This document shows positions 26,278 to 34,025 of a stretch of DNA of 64,000 nt, one piece after another. Positions within the stretch are counted from its first letter, which is position 1, and the number at the start of each line of letters is the position of its first letter. The stretch comes from Clostridiales bacterium (GTDB taxonomy: Bacteria; Bacillota; Clostridia; Oscillospirales; Oscillospiraceae). Where the stretch lies: positions 23,560 through 87,559 of the forward strand of contig DUOX01000002.1 of the NCBI GenBank assembly GCA_012838665.1, given 5' to 3'. Both the position numbers and the translations under genes were made by a program. The notes beneath the pieces are model-generated. The model saw nothing but the letters and a program-made list of their open reading frames with translations, searched no databases and was not told the origin of the DNA.

Positions 26278-27267
26278 ATGAAAAAACAATTATCAATAAT
26301 TATTCTTTGTATTTTTTTGATTGCACTATTCAGCTCATGTTCGGATAAAACAGAAAGCGCAGGCAAAGTTATCTTTGGCGATGCAGGCTGGGACAGCATG
26401 AAGTTCCATAATGAGGTGGCCAGACTGATAGCCGAAGCCGCCTACGGTTTTGATACCGAAGTCGTCAGCGGCTCCACAGCCATAACCTATACTGCTCTGA
26501 AGTCCGGGGATGTACACGTCTATATGGAAACCTGGACCGACAGTATAGCAACATACGCTGACGATGTGAAAAATGGCAATGTCATTGAACTGTCCGTAAA
26601 CTACGATGATAACGCCCAGGGTCTTTATGTGCCCCGTTACGTCATAGAGGGCGACCCCGGGAGAGGGATAGAGCCCATGGCTCCCGACCTTAAGACTGTC
26701 GAGGACCTAAAAAAATACAGCCACATCTTTACAGACCCCGACGACCCCTCCAAGGGCAGGATTTATGGCGCCATTTCCGGCTGGGAAGTGGACAGAATAA
26801 TGCGCAACAAATTTGAATTCTACGGCCTTGGCGAATTCTACAACTACATTGACCCCGGCTCCGATCCCGCACTTGCCGCCGCGATTTCCGCAGCCTATGA
26901 GAAGGGAGAGCCCGTTGTGGCATATTATTGGGAACCCGCATGGATAACGGGAAAATACGATTTGGTGCTCCTTGAGGATGCCCCTTACGATCCCGACCTT
27001 TATCAACTCGGGCAGTGCGAATGCCCCGCAATACGCATTACGGTAAGCGCCAACCCCGAATTCGTAGAGGAAAATCCGGAATTCTGTGGTTTCCTCAGTA
27101 AATATGAGACATCCAGCGCCCTGACTTCGGAAGCGCTGTCATATATACAGGAAAACAACGCCAGCTACGAAGCCGCCGCAAAATGGTTCCTAAAGGAACA
27201 TGACGAATTGCTTGACCAGTGGCTCCCTTCCGACAAGGCAGAGCTGGTTCGGAAACAGCTTAATTAA
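26278..27267 (+). CDS. Glycine betaine/choline-type ABC transporter substrate-binding lipoprotein
   Basis: Extracellular solute receptor of an osmoprotectant importer, anchored in the membrane. The N-terminus is a lipoprotein signal ending LFSSC, so Cys21 is the likely lipidated residue. The mature part is an OpuAC/ProX-type domain: FGDAGWDSMKFHNEVARLIA opens it, and the aromatic residues in YMETWTDS and YYWEPAWITGKYDL may form the quaternary-ammonium cage. AAAGGAGGA precedes the ATG. The stop overlaps the ATG of the permease frame by one base. The exact ligand (glycine betaine, proline betaine or choline) is not decided by sequence. Confidence 0.92.
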   Translation: MKKQLSIIILCIFLIALFSSCSDKTESAGKVIFGDAGWDSMKFHNEVARLIAEAAYGFDTEVVSGSTAITYTALKSGDVHVYMETWTDSIATYADDVKNGNVIELSVNYDDNAQGLYVPRYVIEGDPGRGIEPMAPDLKTVEDLKKYSHIFTDPDDPSKGRIYGAISGWEVDRIMRNKFEFYGLGEFYNYIDPGSDPALAAAISAAYEKGEPVVAYYWEPAWITGKYDLVLLEDAPYDPDLYQLGQCECPAIRITVSANPEFVEENPEFCGFLSKYETSSALTSEALSYIQENNASYEAAAKWFLKEHDELLDQWLPSDKAELVRKQLN

Positions 27268-27284
27268 TGGGGGGAGTAAGCGTT

Positions 27285-28154
27285 TTGGAAGATTGGCTAT
27301 TTAAGTTTCCCGAAAATATATATATCAATATTAAGGAGCCCATTGACGGCGCAATAGATTACATGCTTAGAAACTGGGAGCCTTTCTTTGACGTAATTAC
27401 AAAAGTTCTCCGGTCAATGCTCAGCGGGATCGGCACTTTTGTGGAGCTTATCCCCTGGTGGCTGCTGATTTCCCTGGTCTTCATTGCCACCTATGCCATG
27501 AGCCGGAAAATCCTCCGGGCCATATTGTACTCGGTTCTTCTGTTTTTTATCGGGGCAATCGGACTCTGGGACCTTATGAATCAGACCCTTACGGTAGTTA
27601 TTTCCTCTGTAATTATCTCCCTGGTTTTTGGCCTGCCCATAGGAATATTGATTTCCTCAAGCAAAAGGGCCAATGCAGTTGTCCGGCCTATCCTTGACAC
27701 CATGCAGACAATGCCCAGCTTTGTTTACCTTATCCCGGCAGTTATGCTCCTGGGGCTTGGCAACGTACCTGCTGTCATTGCCACTACAATATACGCCATT
27801 CCGCCGGTTATTCGCCTTACCAGTCACGGCATTCAGCAGGTGGATGTTGAAGTGGTAGAGGCGGCAAAATCATTTGGAGCTACCAAGGCCCAGGCACTGT
27901 TTAAGGTTCAGATTCCCCAGGCAATGCCCACTATTATGACGGGCGTTAACCAGACCATAATGATGGCAATTTCCATGGTGGTAACATGCTCCATGATTGG
28001 CGCCACCGGATTGGGTACCGAGGTGCTTATCGGGATTAACCGCCTTGAGAGCGGTACGGGCTTTGCCGCCGGAATTGCCATTGTTATCGTGGCCATTATA
28101 ATGGACAGGCTGACTCAGGGAATTATCAGGGAGGAAAGTGCACCCAATGAATGA
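27285..28154 (+). CDS. Glycine betaine-type ABC transporter permease
   Basis: Membrane subunit of the osmoprotectant importer, like ProW/OpuAB. It has about six helices and the binding-protein-dependent permease motif around VEAAKSFGATKAQALFKVQI and PQAMPTIMTG, which docks the ATPase. I place the start at TTG 27285 because GGGGGGAG lies eight bases upstream; an in-frame ATG at 27267 would put that ribosome site inside the gene, though it could be used by coupling to the upstream stop. The 289-residue product overlaps the ATPase gene by 8 bp. Confidence 0.9.
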   Translation: MEDWLFKFPENIYINIKEPIDGAIDYMLRNWEPFFDVITKVLRSMLSGIGTFVELIPWWLLISLVFIATYAMSRKILRAILYSVLLFFIGAIGLWDLMNQTLTVVISSVIISLVFGLPIGILISSSKRANAVVRPILDTMQTMPSFVYLIPAVMLLGLGNVPAVIATTIYAIPPVIRLTSHGIQQVDVEVVEAAKSFGATKAQALFKVQIPQAMPTIMTGVNQTIMMAISMVVTCSMIGATGLGTEVLIGINRLESGTGFAAGIAIVIVAIIMDRLTQGIIREESAPNE

Positions 28155-29337
28155 AGTCAAGAACAATAACATAATTCTGCGGGTGGAAAACCTGACAAAG
28201 CTGTTTGGAACCAAGAAAACCCTTGCCCGGGAAATGCTGAAAAAAGGCCACGACAAAGAGGAAATACTCAAACATACCGGGGTTACCGTAGCCGTGAACA
28301 ACGTATCATTCGAAGTGGAGCGCGGCAAAGTCTTTGTCCTAATCGGACTGTCCGGCTCAGGAAAATCCACGGTGGTACGCTGCATAAACATGTTGCAGCC
28401 CCCCACCTCAGGAAAGATATACTTTGAAGGCCAGGATGTGGAGAGCTTCTCAAAAAGCGAGCTACTGGATTACCGCCGCAATAAAGTATCCATGGTTTTC
28501 CAGAGCTTTGGCCTTATGTCCCACAGGAATGTGCTTAACAACGTGGCTTTCGGCCTGGAGATTAGGGGAGTAAAGAAAAGCGAACGCGAGGAGCGTGCCA
28601 TGGAGATGATTTCCATGGTGGGTCTGAAGGGCTGGGAATACAGCGATATATCCAGCCTCAGCGGAGGCATGCGACAGCGCGTAGGCATAGCAAGAGCCCT
28701 GGCAAATAACCCTGACATCCTCCTGATGGACGAGCCTTTTTCCGCTCTGGACCCCCTGGTGCGCCAGGATATGCAGTTTGAGCTTTTGTCCATACAGGAA
28801 AAACTGAACAAGACCGTAATCTTTATTACCCATGATATAAACGAGGCCTTTAAGCTGGGCGATACCGTGGCCATAATGCGAGACGGCAAGATTATCCAGA
28901 TAGATACGCCAGAGGGCATGTCTTCCAACCCCGCCGATGACTACGTGCGCAACTTCATAAACAGCGCCGACAAAGCACAAATTTACTGTGTTAGGAGTAT
29001 TATGCAGACTCCCACCTGCCTTGTCCGCACCCGGGACGGCGCCAATCACGCATTGAAACAAATGAAAATTAACGGCGTTTCCAGCGCCTTTGTGGTTGCG
29101 GAAAAAATGCAGTTTGTGGGCATTCTTACACTTGAAAACGCACTTAAGGTCAGGGCGGGAGAACTTGCCTATCAGAATGCCTTCATCAGGGACCTGCCTA
29201 CAACCACTCCTGAAACACATATAGCCGACCTGATTCCAATTGCCGCAGAGGCATCATTCCCTATTGCCGTTGTGGATGAAAACAACCAGCTTTCCGGCAT
29301 AGTCACGAAAGCCTCGGTTTTGGCATCTCTAATATAG
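28147..29337 (+). CDS. Glycine betaine-type ABC transporter ATP-binding protein with CBS domains
   Basis: Energising subunit (OpuAA/ProV type), 396 residues, cytoplasmic face of the membrane. It has the family-specific N-terminal extension (FGTKKTLAREMLKKGHDKEE) before the core. Walker A is GLSGSGKSTVVR, signature LSGGMRQRVGIARAL, Walker B ILLMDEPFSALDP. From about residue 280 two CBS repeats follow, which in OpuA sense ionic strength. ATG 28147 is taken; an in-frame GTG nine bases earlier sits closer to GGGAGG and is a real alternative. It ends the three-gene operon. Confidence 0.94.
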   Translation: MNEVKNNNIILRVENLTKLFGTKKTLAREMLKKGHDKEEILKHTGVTVAVNNVSFEVERGKVFVLIGLSGSGKSTVVRCINMLQPPTSGKIYFEGQDVESFSKSELLDYRRNKVSMVFQSFGLMSHRNVLNNVAFGLEIRGVKKSEREERAMEMISMVGLKGWEYSDISSLSGGMRQRVGIARALANNPDILLMDEPFSALDPLVRQDMQFELLSIQEKLNKTVIFITHDINEAFKLGDTVAIMRDGKIIQIDTPEGMSSNPADDYVRNFINSADKAQIYCVRSIMQTPTCLVRTRDGANHALKQMKINGVSSAFVVAEKMQFVGILTLENALKVRAGELAYQNAFIRDLPTTTPETHIADLIPIAAEASFPIAVVDENNQLSGIVTKASVLASLI

Positions 29338-29352
29338 GGCCTGTTGACTGAA

Positions 29353-29385
29353 TAACAGCGCGCTGCGAAAAGCAGCGCGCTGTTA
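29353..29385 (+). terminator. Hairpin at the end of the glycine betaine operon
   Basis: A perfect 14-bp stem TAACAGCGCGCTGC/GCAGCGCGCTGTTA with a GAAAA loop. No T-run follows, so it may protect the 3' end rather than terminate alone. Confidence 0.55.
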
Positions 29386-29421
29386 TAACTATCCCCCGTA
29401 ATTTTCTGCCGGCTGGCAATC

Positions 29422-29468
29422 AACTGAGGCTGTACGCCCATTTGTCATACAGCCTCAGTTTAGTTTTT
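29422..29468. terminator. Terminator between the converging betaine and MFS genes
   Basis: A perfect 13-bp stem AACTGAGGCTGTA/TACAGCCTCAGTT with a 13-nt loop, followed on the plus strand by TAGTTTTT. Confidence 0.8.
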
Positions 29469-29498
29469 ATTACAAAGTCCCGAAGAACTTTGGAGTTG

Positions 29499-30734
29499 CT
29501 AAATCTTTTTCCCCAAACCCCTGCAAATCTTACGCAGCATTGTCATGGCTGCAACAGATATCAGCGATACAGCTGCGCAGATTACAAATACAATATTGAA
29601 CCCCTCCGGGGATGCGGAACCTACTGCTGAAGCAATCTTTCCAAAGGTGATTGAAGAAAACGCGAGTCCGATAAGAATTATACCAAGGTTTGCTCCCGAA
29701 TTCCTGGCGCCGAATAACTCCGTGGACATAACGGGTTGAATGCCTGAGCCTCCGCCATAGGTAAACGCAATGAGGAAAACCGCTGCCAGATACATGCCCC
29801 TCTTTGCAAAAATCATCAGAACACAGGCAACGGAAGTCACAATCGCACAGCCAATCATAATCCCGGACCTGCTAAACTTATCGGATATCGCGGGGCAAAT
29901 AAGACGACCTGAGGCGCTAGCCACCCCTGTAACCATAACAGTCGCCATAGCCAAACCGGTGGAGATACCACGGTCAGCGGCAATTGTCTTTATGTAAGGT
30001 ATGATAACTATGTAAGGCGCGGTAGAAACAATGGTAGACAAGATTATCAGGTAGAACATGGGGGTCTTGACCATCTCGGCAGGAGTGTATTGCTTCATGT
30101 TGGCGCCATTGTTCGCCTCAGAACTTCCATGCAGGTAATACTCAACCGGGGGCTGATTTATAAAAACCAACGCACCGCAGCCAACAATGAGGAATGCAAA
30201 AGAGAGAACCATAAAGGTAGTTGAAACACCACTACCTTCAAGGAGAATGTTGACAACAGGAGTAAGAATAACCGTAGCGGCGCCAAAGGAGCCGACTGCC
30301 AGCCCCGTAACCAGGCCGTTTCTTGCCATATACCATTTTTGAAGTACCGAAATCACAGAGTTGTAGGCAATACCGCAGCCGATACCGGAAAGCACTCCAT
30401 ATGTAAGGTATATCATCCACGGAGCCCCGCCATTAAGCAAGGAGGTCAGAAACATGCCGGCTGCAAACATTATACAGCCGGTGCAGATAATTATCCGGGT
30501 CGGTATTTTCTTCTGGACAAGGCCGCTGAGGATATTGCCAAGCACAAAGGCCGCCACCATTATTGACGAAGTCATGCCCACGTCGCCCGGCGCCCAGCCG
30601 AATTCTTCCGCTACATGGGGCAGAAAAATGCTCCACATATATAGTATTCCGGTGAAGAGCATAATTAAAAGTCCCATTATCAGGGACATTGTTTTTCTAG
30701 CCTGTAAATCCTGTTTTGATATTACTTCTCTCAC
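29499..30734 (-). CDS. MFS transporter of the oxalate/formate antiporter (OFA) family
   Basis: A 12-helix carrier of 411 residues in the cytoplasmic membrane. The N-terminal signature GILYMWSIFLPHVAEEFGW, then SGIGCGIAYNSVISVLQKWY, and the later FTYGGGSGIQPVMSTELFG are typical of the OxlT-like family, which exchanges carboxylates across the membrane. The start is GTG 30734, set by GAGGAG nine bases upstream. It has its own promoter and converges on the betaine operon. No oxalate-degrading genes are nearby, so its substrate may be another mono- or dicarboxylate. Confidence 0.88.
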   Translation of the reverse strand: MREVISKQDLQARKTMSLIMGLLIMLFTGILYMWSIFLPHVAEEFGWAPGDVGMTSSIMVAAFVLGNILSGLVQKKIPTRIIICTGCIMFAAGMFLTSLLNGGAPWMIYLTYGVLSGIGCGIAYNSVISVLQKWYMARNGLVTGLAVGSFGAATVILTPVVNILLEGSGVSTTFMVLSFAFLIVGCGALVFINQPPVEYYLHGSSEANNGANMKQYTPAEMVKTPMFYLIILSTIVSTAPYIVIIPYIKTIAADRGISTGLAMATVMVTGVASASGRLICPAISDKFSRSGIMIGCAIVTSVACVLMIFAKRGMYLAAVFLIAFTYGGGSGIQPVMSTELFGARNSGANLGIILIGLAFSSITFGKIASAVGSASPEGFNIVFVICAAVSLISVAAMTMLRKICRGLGKKI

Positions 30735-30776
30735 AAATATTGGCTCCTCTGTAATATATTGATACTTACATATCGG

Positions 30777-30805
30777 ATTATACTACTGTCTAGTTTAAAA
30801 AACAA
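30777..30805 (-). promoter_or_regulatory. Promoter of the OFA-family transporter gene
   Basis: On the minus strand TTGTTT (30800-30805) is 17 bp from TATAAT (30777-30782), about 43 bp before the GTG start. Confidence 0.65.
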
Positions 30806-30983
30806 TGTTTTTCTATTAATTTCCAATATGTATAAAGAGCCTAGATTGAAAAGATTAGTGTTTTTGCTGTCTCTAACTCAAGATTAAGTCCTGTCGCTAT
30901 TTCCCTCCTGCGTTTTTTATTAATATAAAGCCATAGTCAAGTCCAGAACCAAGAGATGTTTATAAAACCATTTAAGTTTTGTG

Positions 30984-31012
30984 TTGATTTTTGTCGAAAG
31001 CTGTGATAACAT
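30984..31012 (+). promoter_or_regulatory. Candidate promoter for a small RNA
   Basis: TTGATT (30984-30989) and TAACAT (31007-31012) are 17 bp apart. A second overlapping pair, TTGTCG (30991) and TATTTA (31014), is also possible. No coding gene follows. Confidence 0.45.
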
Positions 31013-31018
31013 GTATTT

Positions 31019-31103
31019 AGATATATAAAACGGTTCACGCCAGTCGGAATCGCATATGCTCTGATCTATTAATGCCTGTCCGGTCCCGGACAGGCATCTT
31101 TTT
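31019..31103 (+). ncRNA. Candidate small noncoding RNA with intrinsic terminator
   Basis: An ~85-nt unit lies between a promoter-like element and a strong terminator: ATGCCTGTCCGG (31072-31083) pairs with CCGGACAGGCAT (31086-31097), then CTTTTTT. No open frame with a ribosome site is present, and no plus-strand gene exists upstream that would need this terminator. The sequence does not resemble 6S, tmRNA, SRP RNA or RNase P that I can recognise. It could instead be the stub of a deleted gene. Confidence 0.45.
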
Positions 31104-31156
31104 TCCCCCTGCGGCTACTAAGCTATAGCAGCGCCTGGCAATTTCTAATCATAGCG

Positions 31157-31196
31157 AAAAAGTCTCAGAACCGTTTGACGGTTCTGAGACTTTTTT
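31157..31196. terminator. Bidirectional terminator next to tRNA-Thr
   Basis: A perfect 18-bp stem from AAAAAGTCTCAGAACCGT and its complement, loop TTG, with T-runs on both strands. It lies two bases past the encoded CCA of the tRNA. Confidence 0.9.
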
Positions 31197-31197
31197 A

Positions 31198-31273
31198 TGG
31201 AGCTACTGATGTGACTCGAACACACGACCTGCTGATTACGAATCAGCTGCTCTACCGACTGAGCTACAGTAGC
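31198..31273 (-). tRNA. tRNA-Thr (anticodon CGT)
   Basis: The minus strand folds as a complete cloverleaf: acceptor GCTACTG/CAGTAGC, D stem GCTC/GAGC, anticodon stem GCTGA/TCAGC with loop TTCGTAA (anticodon CGT), T stem GTGTG/CACAT with TTCGAGT loop, discriminator T and encoded CCA. Confidence 0.96.
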
Positions 31274-31764
31274 ATAAATCTATAATTGACTATCTCGGCC
31301 TTGGTATTTTAGCACAGCCTAAGGCCCAAAGTCAATGCTCCAAACTCCGTCGAGATTGATTACCCTGCGTATATTGAAGGAAAAAATGTATCAAAGTTGC
31401 GACATTTTTTTCTATTTTTCCTGATTAAGATAAAAAGTTCTCCAAAAATCACCTTCAAAAAATAAAGTCCTAACAAATAATTGTCGATTAATCTGCTTTT
31501 ATTATCTTTTTAACCCTTGTTCCACGCTTACAATTATTGCCGTTAGATTGACATAAAGACGGTTAGAAAATGTTTGCAAGGAGTTATCAACATTATCAAC
31601 AGGGTTTTCAACATTAAATAATCCCTTAGCCCCCAATAATTACAAGTCTATTTTACAATAATATCCAAATCGCCTATTGGGGTAATTATCAAGATGCAAT
31701 ATTTATTTAGTTTACATAATATTGTTTACAGCAGAAATAATCGTCGACCGAATCAAGAAAAAGC
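31274..31764. other. AT-rich noncoding block with DnaA-box-like 9-mers
   Basis: Almost 500 bp with no gene and a base composition much richer in A+T than its neighbours. It contains two abutting copies of TTATCAACA (31584-31592, 31593-31601) and a third variant TTTTCAACA (31605-31613), each close to the DnaA box TTATCCACA. No dnaA or dnaN gene is in the window. I see no RNA gene here. Confidence 0.5.
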
Positions 31765-31797
31765 AAAAAATGCAAGACATTAAAAAATGTCCTGCAT
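31765..31797 (-). terminator. Terminator of the uvrB-radC operon
   Basis: On the minus strand ATGCAGGACAT pairs with ATGTCTTGCAT (one G-U), followed by TTTTTT. The central pair is allowed only in the minus-strand RNA, which fits termination after radC. Confidence 0.85.
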
Positions 31798-31801
31798 ATT
31801 A

Positions 31802-32482
31802 TTACCTGCTTTCTAAAAGGCCACTTTCCGCAAGCGAAACGTAATCGTCACCTGCGACAATTATATGGTCCGCCAGGGTAATGCCCACCATCTCCAAAGC
31901 CGCTTTTATCTGCAAAGTGGTCATCTCGTCTTCATAGGAGGGTAACGCAATACCGCTTGTGTGGTTATGGGATATGATAACGCTGGTGGCATTATTGGCC
32001 AGGGCAAATTCTACTATCTTGCGGATGCTTACCTCTGCTGTGTTTACCACTCCCCGGGATATTTCCCGGCAGCTTATAACCTTTCTCTTGGCGTCCAGGC
32101 ATATCATGTAAACTACCTCGTCCCTCTCATACATAAACAGGGGCATAAGGTATTGGCCGGCCTTGGTCACCGAGTCCAGAATATCGTAGTCGGAGTTTTT
32201 TGAAATCAAATAGCGGCGGCTGACCTGGGGCACCAGTTTCAAAAGAATGGCCGCGTTCTCCCCCATGCCGGGCACCCTTTTCAAATCCTCGATTGACGCT
32301 TCCAGCACCCCGCTAAGGCTGCCGAAATGATTCAGCAGATTGTGGGCGAGGGGATTTAAGTCCCGGCGGGGCAGTGCATAGAAAAGCAGCAATTCCAAAA
32401 CATTATGGTCATCAAAATTGTCAAGGCCATACTGAAGAAAGCGTTTTTTCATCCGTTCTCTATGTCCGTCATGGATACCCAT
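31802..32482 (-). CDS. radC: RadC family JAB/MPN-domain protein
   Basis: A 226-residue protein named for DNA repair, although its true role is disputed. The N-terminal helix-hairpin-helix region contains LKRVPGMGENAAILLKLVP, and the C-terminal JAB domain holds the metal motif SHNHTSGIALPSYEDE. The length is standard. ATG 32482 follows GGGAAGGGAT. It is the last gene of the uvrB-polA-rimI-tsaD-radC transcript, 39 bp after tsaD, and a terminator follows closely. Confidence 0.93.
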   Translation of the reverse strand: MGIHDGHRERMKKRFLQYGLDNFDDHNVLELLLFYALPRRDLNPLAHNLLNHFGSLSGVLEASIEDLKRVPGMGENAAILLKLVPQVSRRYLISKNSDYDILDSVTKAGQYLMPLFMYERDEVVYMICLDAKRKVISCREISRGVVNTAEVSIRKIVEFALANNATSVIISHNHTSGIALPSYEDEMTTLQIKAALEMVGITLADHIIVAGDDYVSLAESGLLESR

Positions 32483-32521
32483 ATTTTTTATCCCTTCCCT
32501 AATATCTGTCTGCGGGATTTA

Positions 32522-33523
32522 TCATATCTCCAGGGTGGCATAGGCGTTTAGTTCAGGTCCGGCTGTATTGCCTGCCAGATATTCATAATATCCCTGGCAT
32601 CCTATCATGGCTGCGTTATCGCCGCAAAGGCGCATGGGGGGAATGTAAAGCTCCAACCCCTCCTTCCCTGCAACTTCCGTGAAATCCCTGCGAATCCGGG
32701 AATTTGCCGCCACGCCCCCGGCGACGGCAAGTTTTTTGTAACCCAGCTCCAGAGCGGCAGCTATGGTTCTCGGTACCAGAATATCGCTGACTGCGGCGGA
32801 AAAGGAAGCGGCCAGGGAAGGCTTATCAATCTCCTGCCCCTTTTGCTCCGCGTTGTGAATAATATTGATGACTGCGGTTTTAAGGCCCGAAAAGCTCATG
32901 TCATAGGGATGGCCTTCAATATGCGCCCGGGGCAAATCATATTTCTTGTCGTCCCCCGTCTGGGACAGCTCATCAATGGGCTTGCCGCCGGGATAGCCCA
33001 GGCCCAGAACCCGGGCGGTCTTGTCGAAGCACTCCCCCGCCGCATCATCCCTTGTGGAGCCTATAACACTCATATCGGTATAATCCCGGACATCCATTAG
33101 CATTGTGTTGCCACCCGATATGGCCAGGCACAAAAAAGGAGGCTCCAGCTCCGGATATGCTATATAGTTGGCGGCTATATGCCCCCGTATGTGGTGCACC
33201 GGGATAAGGGGCACATCCAGGGCAAATGCCACGGATTTCGCAAAGTTCACTCCCACCAGAAGAGCGCCGATAAGGCCGGGGGCATAAGACACCGCAACAC
33301 CTTCCAAATCGGTCTTTTTAATGCCTGCCTCCTTTACGGCCCGGTCGGCAAGCTGGGTAATGACCTCCACATGAGAGCGGGAGGCAATCTCCGGCACAAC
33401 CCCGCCATACACGGCGTGGAGGTCCGCCTGGGAAAAAATCTGGTCCGTAAGGACTTGCCGGCCGTTTCGGGTAATGGCCACGGCGGTCTCGTCACAGGTG
33501 GTTTCTACAGATAATAACAGCAT
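32522..33523 (-). CDS. tsaD: tRNA threonylcarbamoyltransferase TsaD
   Basis: Transfers the threonylcarbamoyl group to A37 of ANN-reading tRNAs (t6A synthesis) with TsaB and TsaE; cytoplasmic. The ASKHA-fold signature MLLLSVETTCDETAVAI is at the N-terminus. The metal motif HIRGHIAANY (HxxxH), the loop AISGGNTML, and AVAGGVAANSRIR with GDNAAMIGCQG near the C-terminus are all present. The 333-residue length is normal. AGAGGA precedes the ATG. RimI lies upstream, a pairing common in Firmicutes; TsaB and TsaE are not in this window. Confidence 0.97.
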   Translation of the reverse strand: MLLLSVETTCDETAVAITRNGRQVLTDQIFSQADLHAVYGGVVPEIASRSHVEVITQLADRAVKEAGIKKTDLEGVAVSYAPGLIGALLVGVNFAKSVAFALDVPLIPVHHIRGHIAANYIAYPELEPPFLCLAISGGNTMLMDVRDYTDMSVIGSTRDDAAGECFDKTARVLGLGYPGGKPIDELSQTGDDKKYDLPRAHIEGHPYDMSFSGLKTAVINIIHNAEQKGQEIDKPSLAASFSAAVSDILVPRTIAAALELGYKKLAVAGGVAANSRIRRDFTEVAGKEGLELYIPPMRLCGDNAAMIGCQGYYEYLAGNTAGPELNAYATLEI

Positions 33524-33560
33524 TTACAGTCCTCTTTCCTAAGTAGGGTACCAATGGGCT

Positions 33561-34025
33561 TTAGAGCGTCAAGGTCATAAGTATGGCATCCTCCGTGGGG
33601 TTTTGATAATAGTTCTTCCTTCGCCCCACATCATTAAAGCCCAGTTTTCTGTACAGAGCGCGGGCGGCTCCGTTTGAAGCCCGGACCTCAAGGGTAACAA
33701 ATGAAAGCTTCAGCTCCCCGGCGCGTTGTATAAGAGCCCTCAGCAGCTTTGTGGCCAGGCCCCGGCGTCGACAGGCGGGGTCCACCGCCACATTTGATAT
33801 ATAACCCTCATCCAACACATACATCATTCCAACATAGCCCAGCACCCGGCCGCCTTCCTCAGCCACAAGCAGGATATGGCGCTGGCTTCCAAGCTGGGAC
33901 AGTAGCATTTCCCGAGACAAGGGCACGGAAAAGCAGGCAGCCTCAAGGGCTTCTATGGCCGGTATATGCTCTTTACTGGCGTCTGCTATTTTAAACTTTT
34001 CTGTCTTTTCGTTACTTTGCGTCAT
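33561..34025 (-). CDS. rimI: Ribosomal-protein S18-alanine N-acetyltransferase RimI
   Basis: A 154-residue GNAT enzyme expected to acetylate the N-terminus of ribosomal protein S18. The acetyl-CoA loop is VDPACRRRGLATKLLRALI, preceded by GYISNVAV, and the C-terminal segment VRASNGAARALYRKLGFNDV is typical of RimI. AAGGA precedes ATG 34025. The start lies 14 bp inside the end of polA, and tsaD follows 37 bp later. Protein-target specificity is inferred from family and from tsaD linkage. Confidence 0.92.
   Translation of the reverse strand: MTQSNEKTEKFKIADASKEHIPAIEALEAACFSVPLSREMLLSQLGSQRHILLVAEEGGRVLGYVGMMYVLDEGYISNVAVDPACRRRGLATKLLRALIQRAGELKLSFVTLEVRASNGAARALYRKLGFNDVGRRKNYYQNPTEDAILMTLTL

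Noticed and set aside
31274..31764. Calling this the chromosome origin
   Set aside because: Only three degenerate DnaA-like 9-mers and no dnaA/dnaN linkage; reported as a weaker finding instead.
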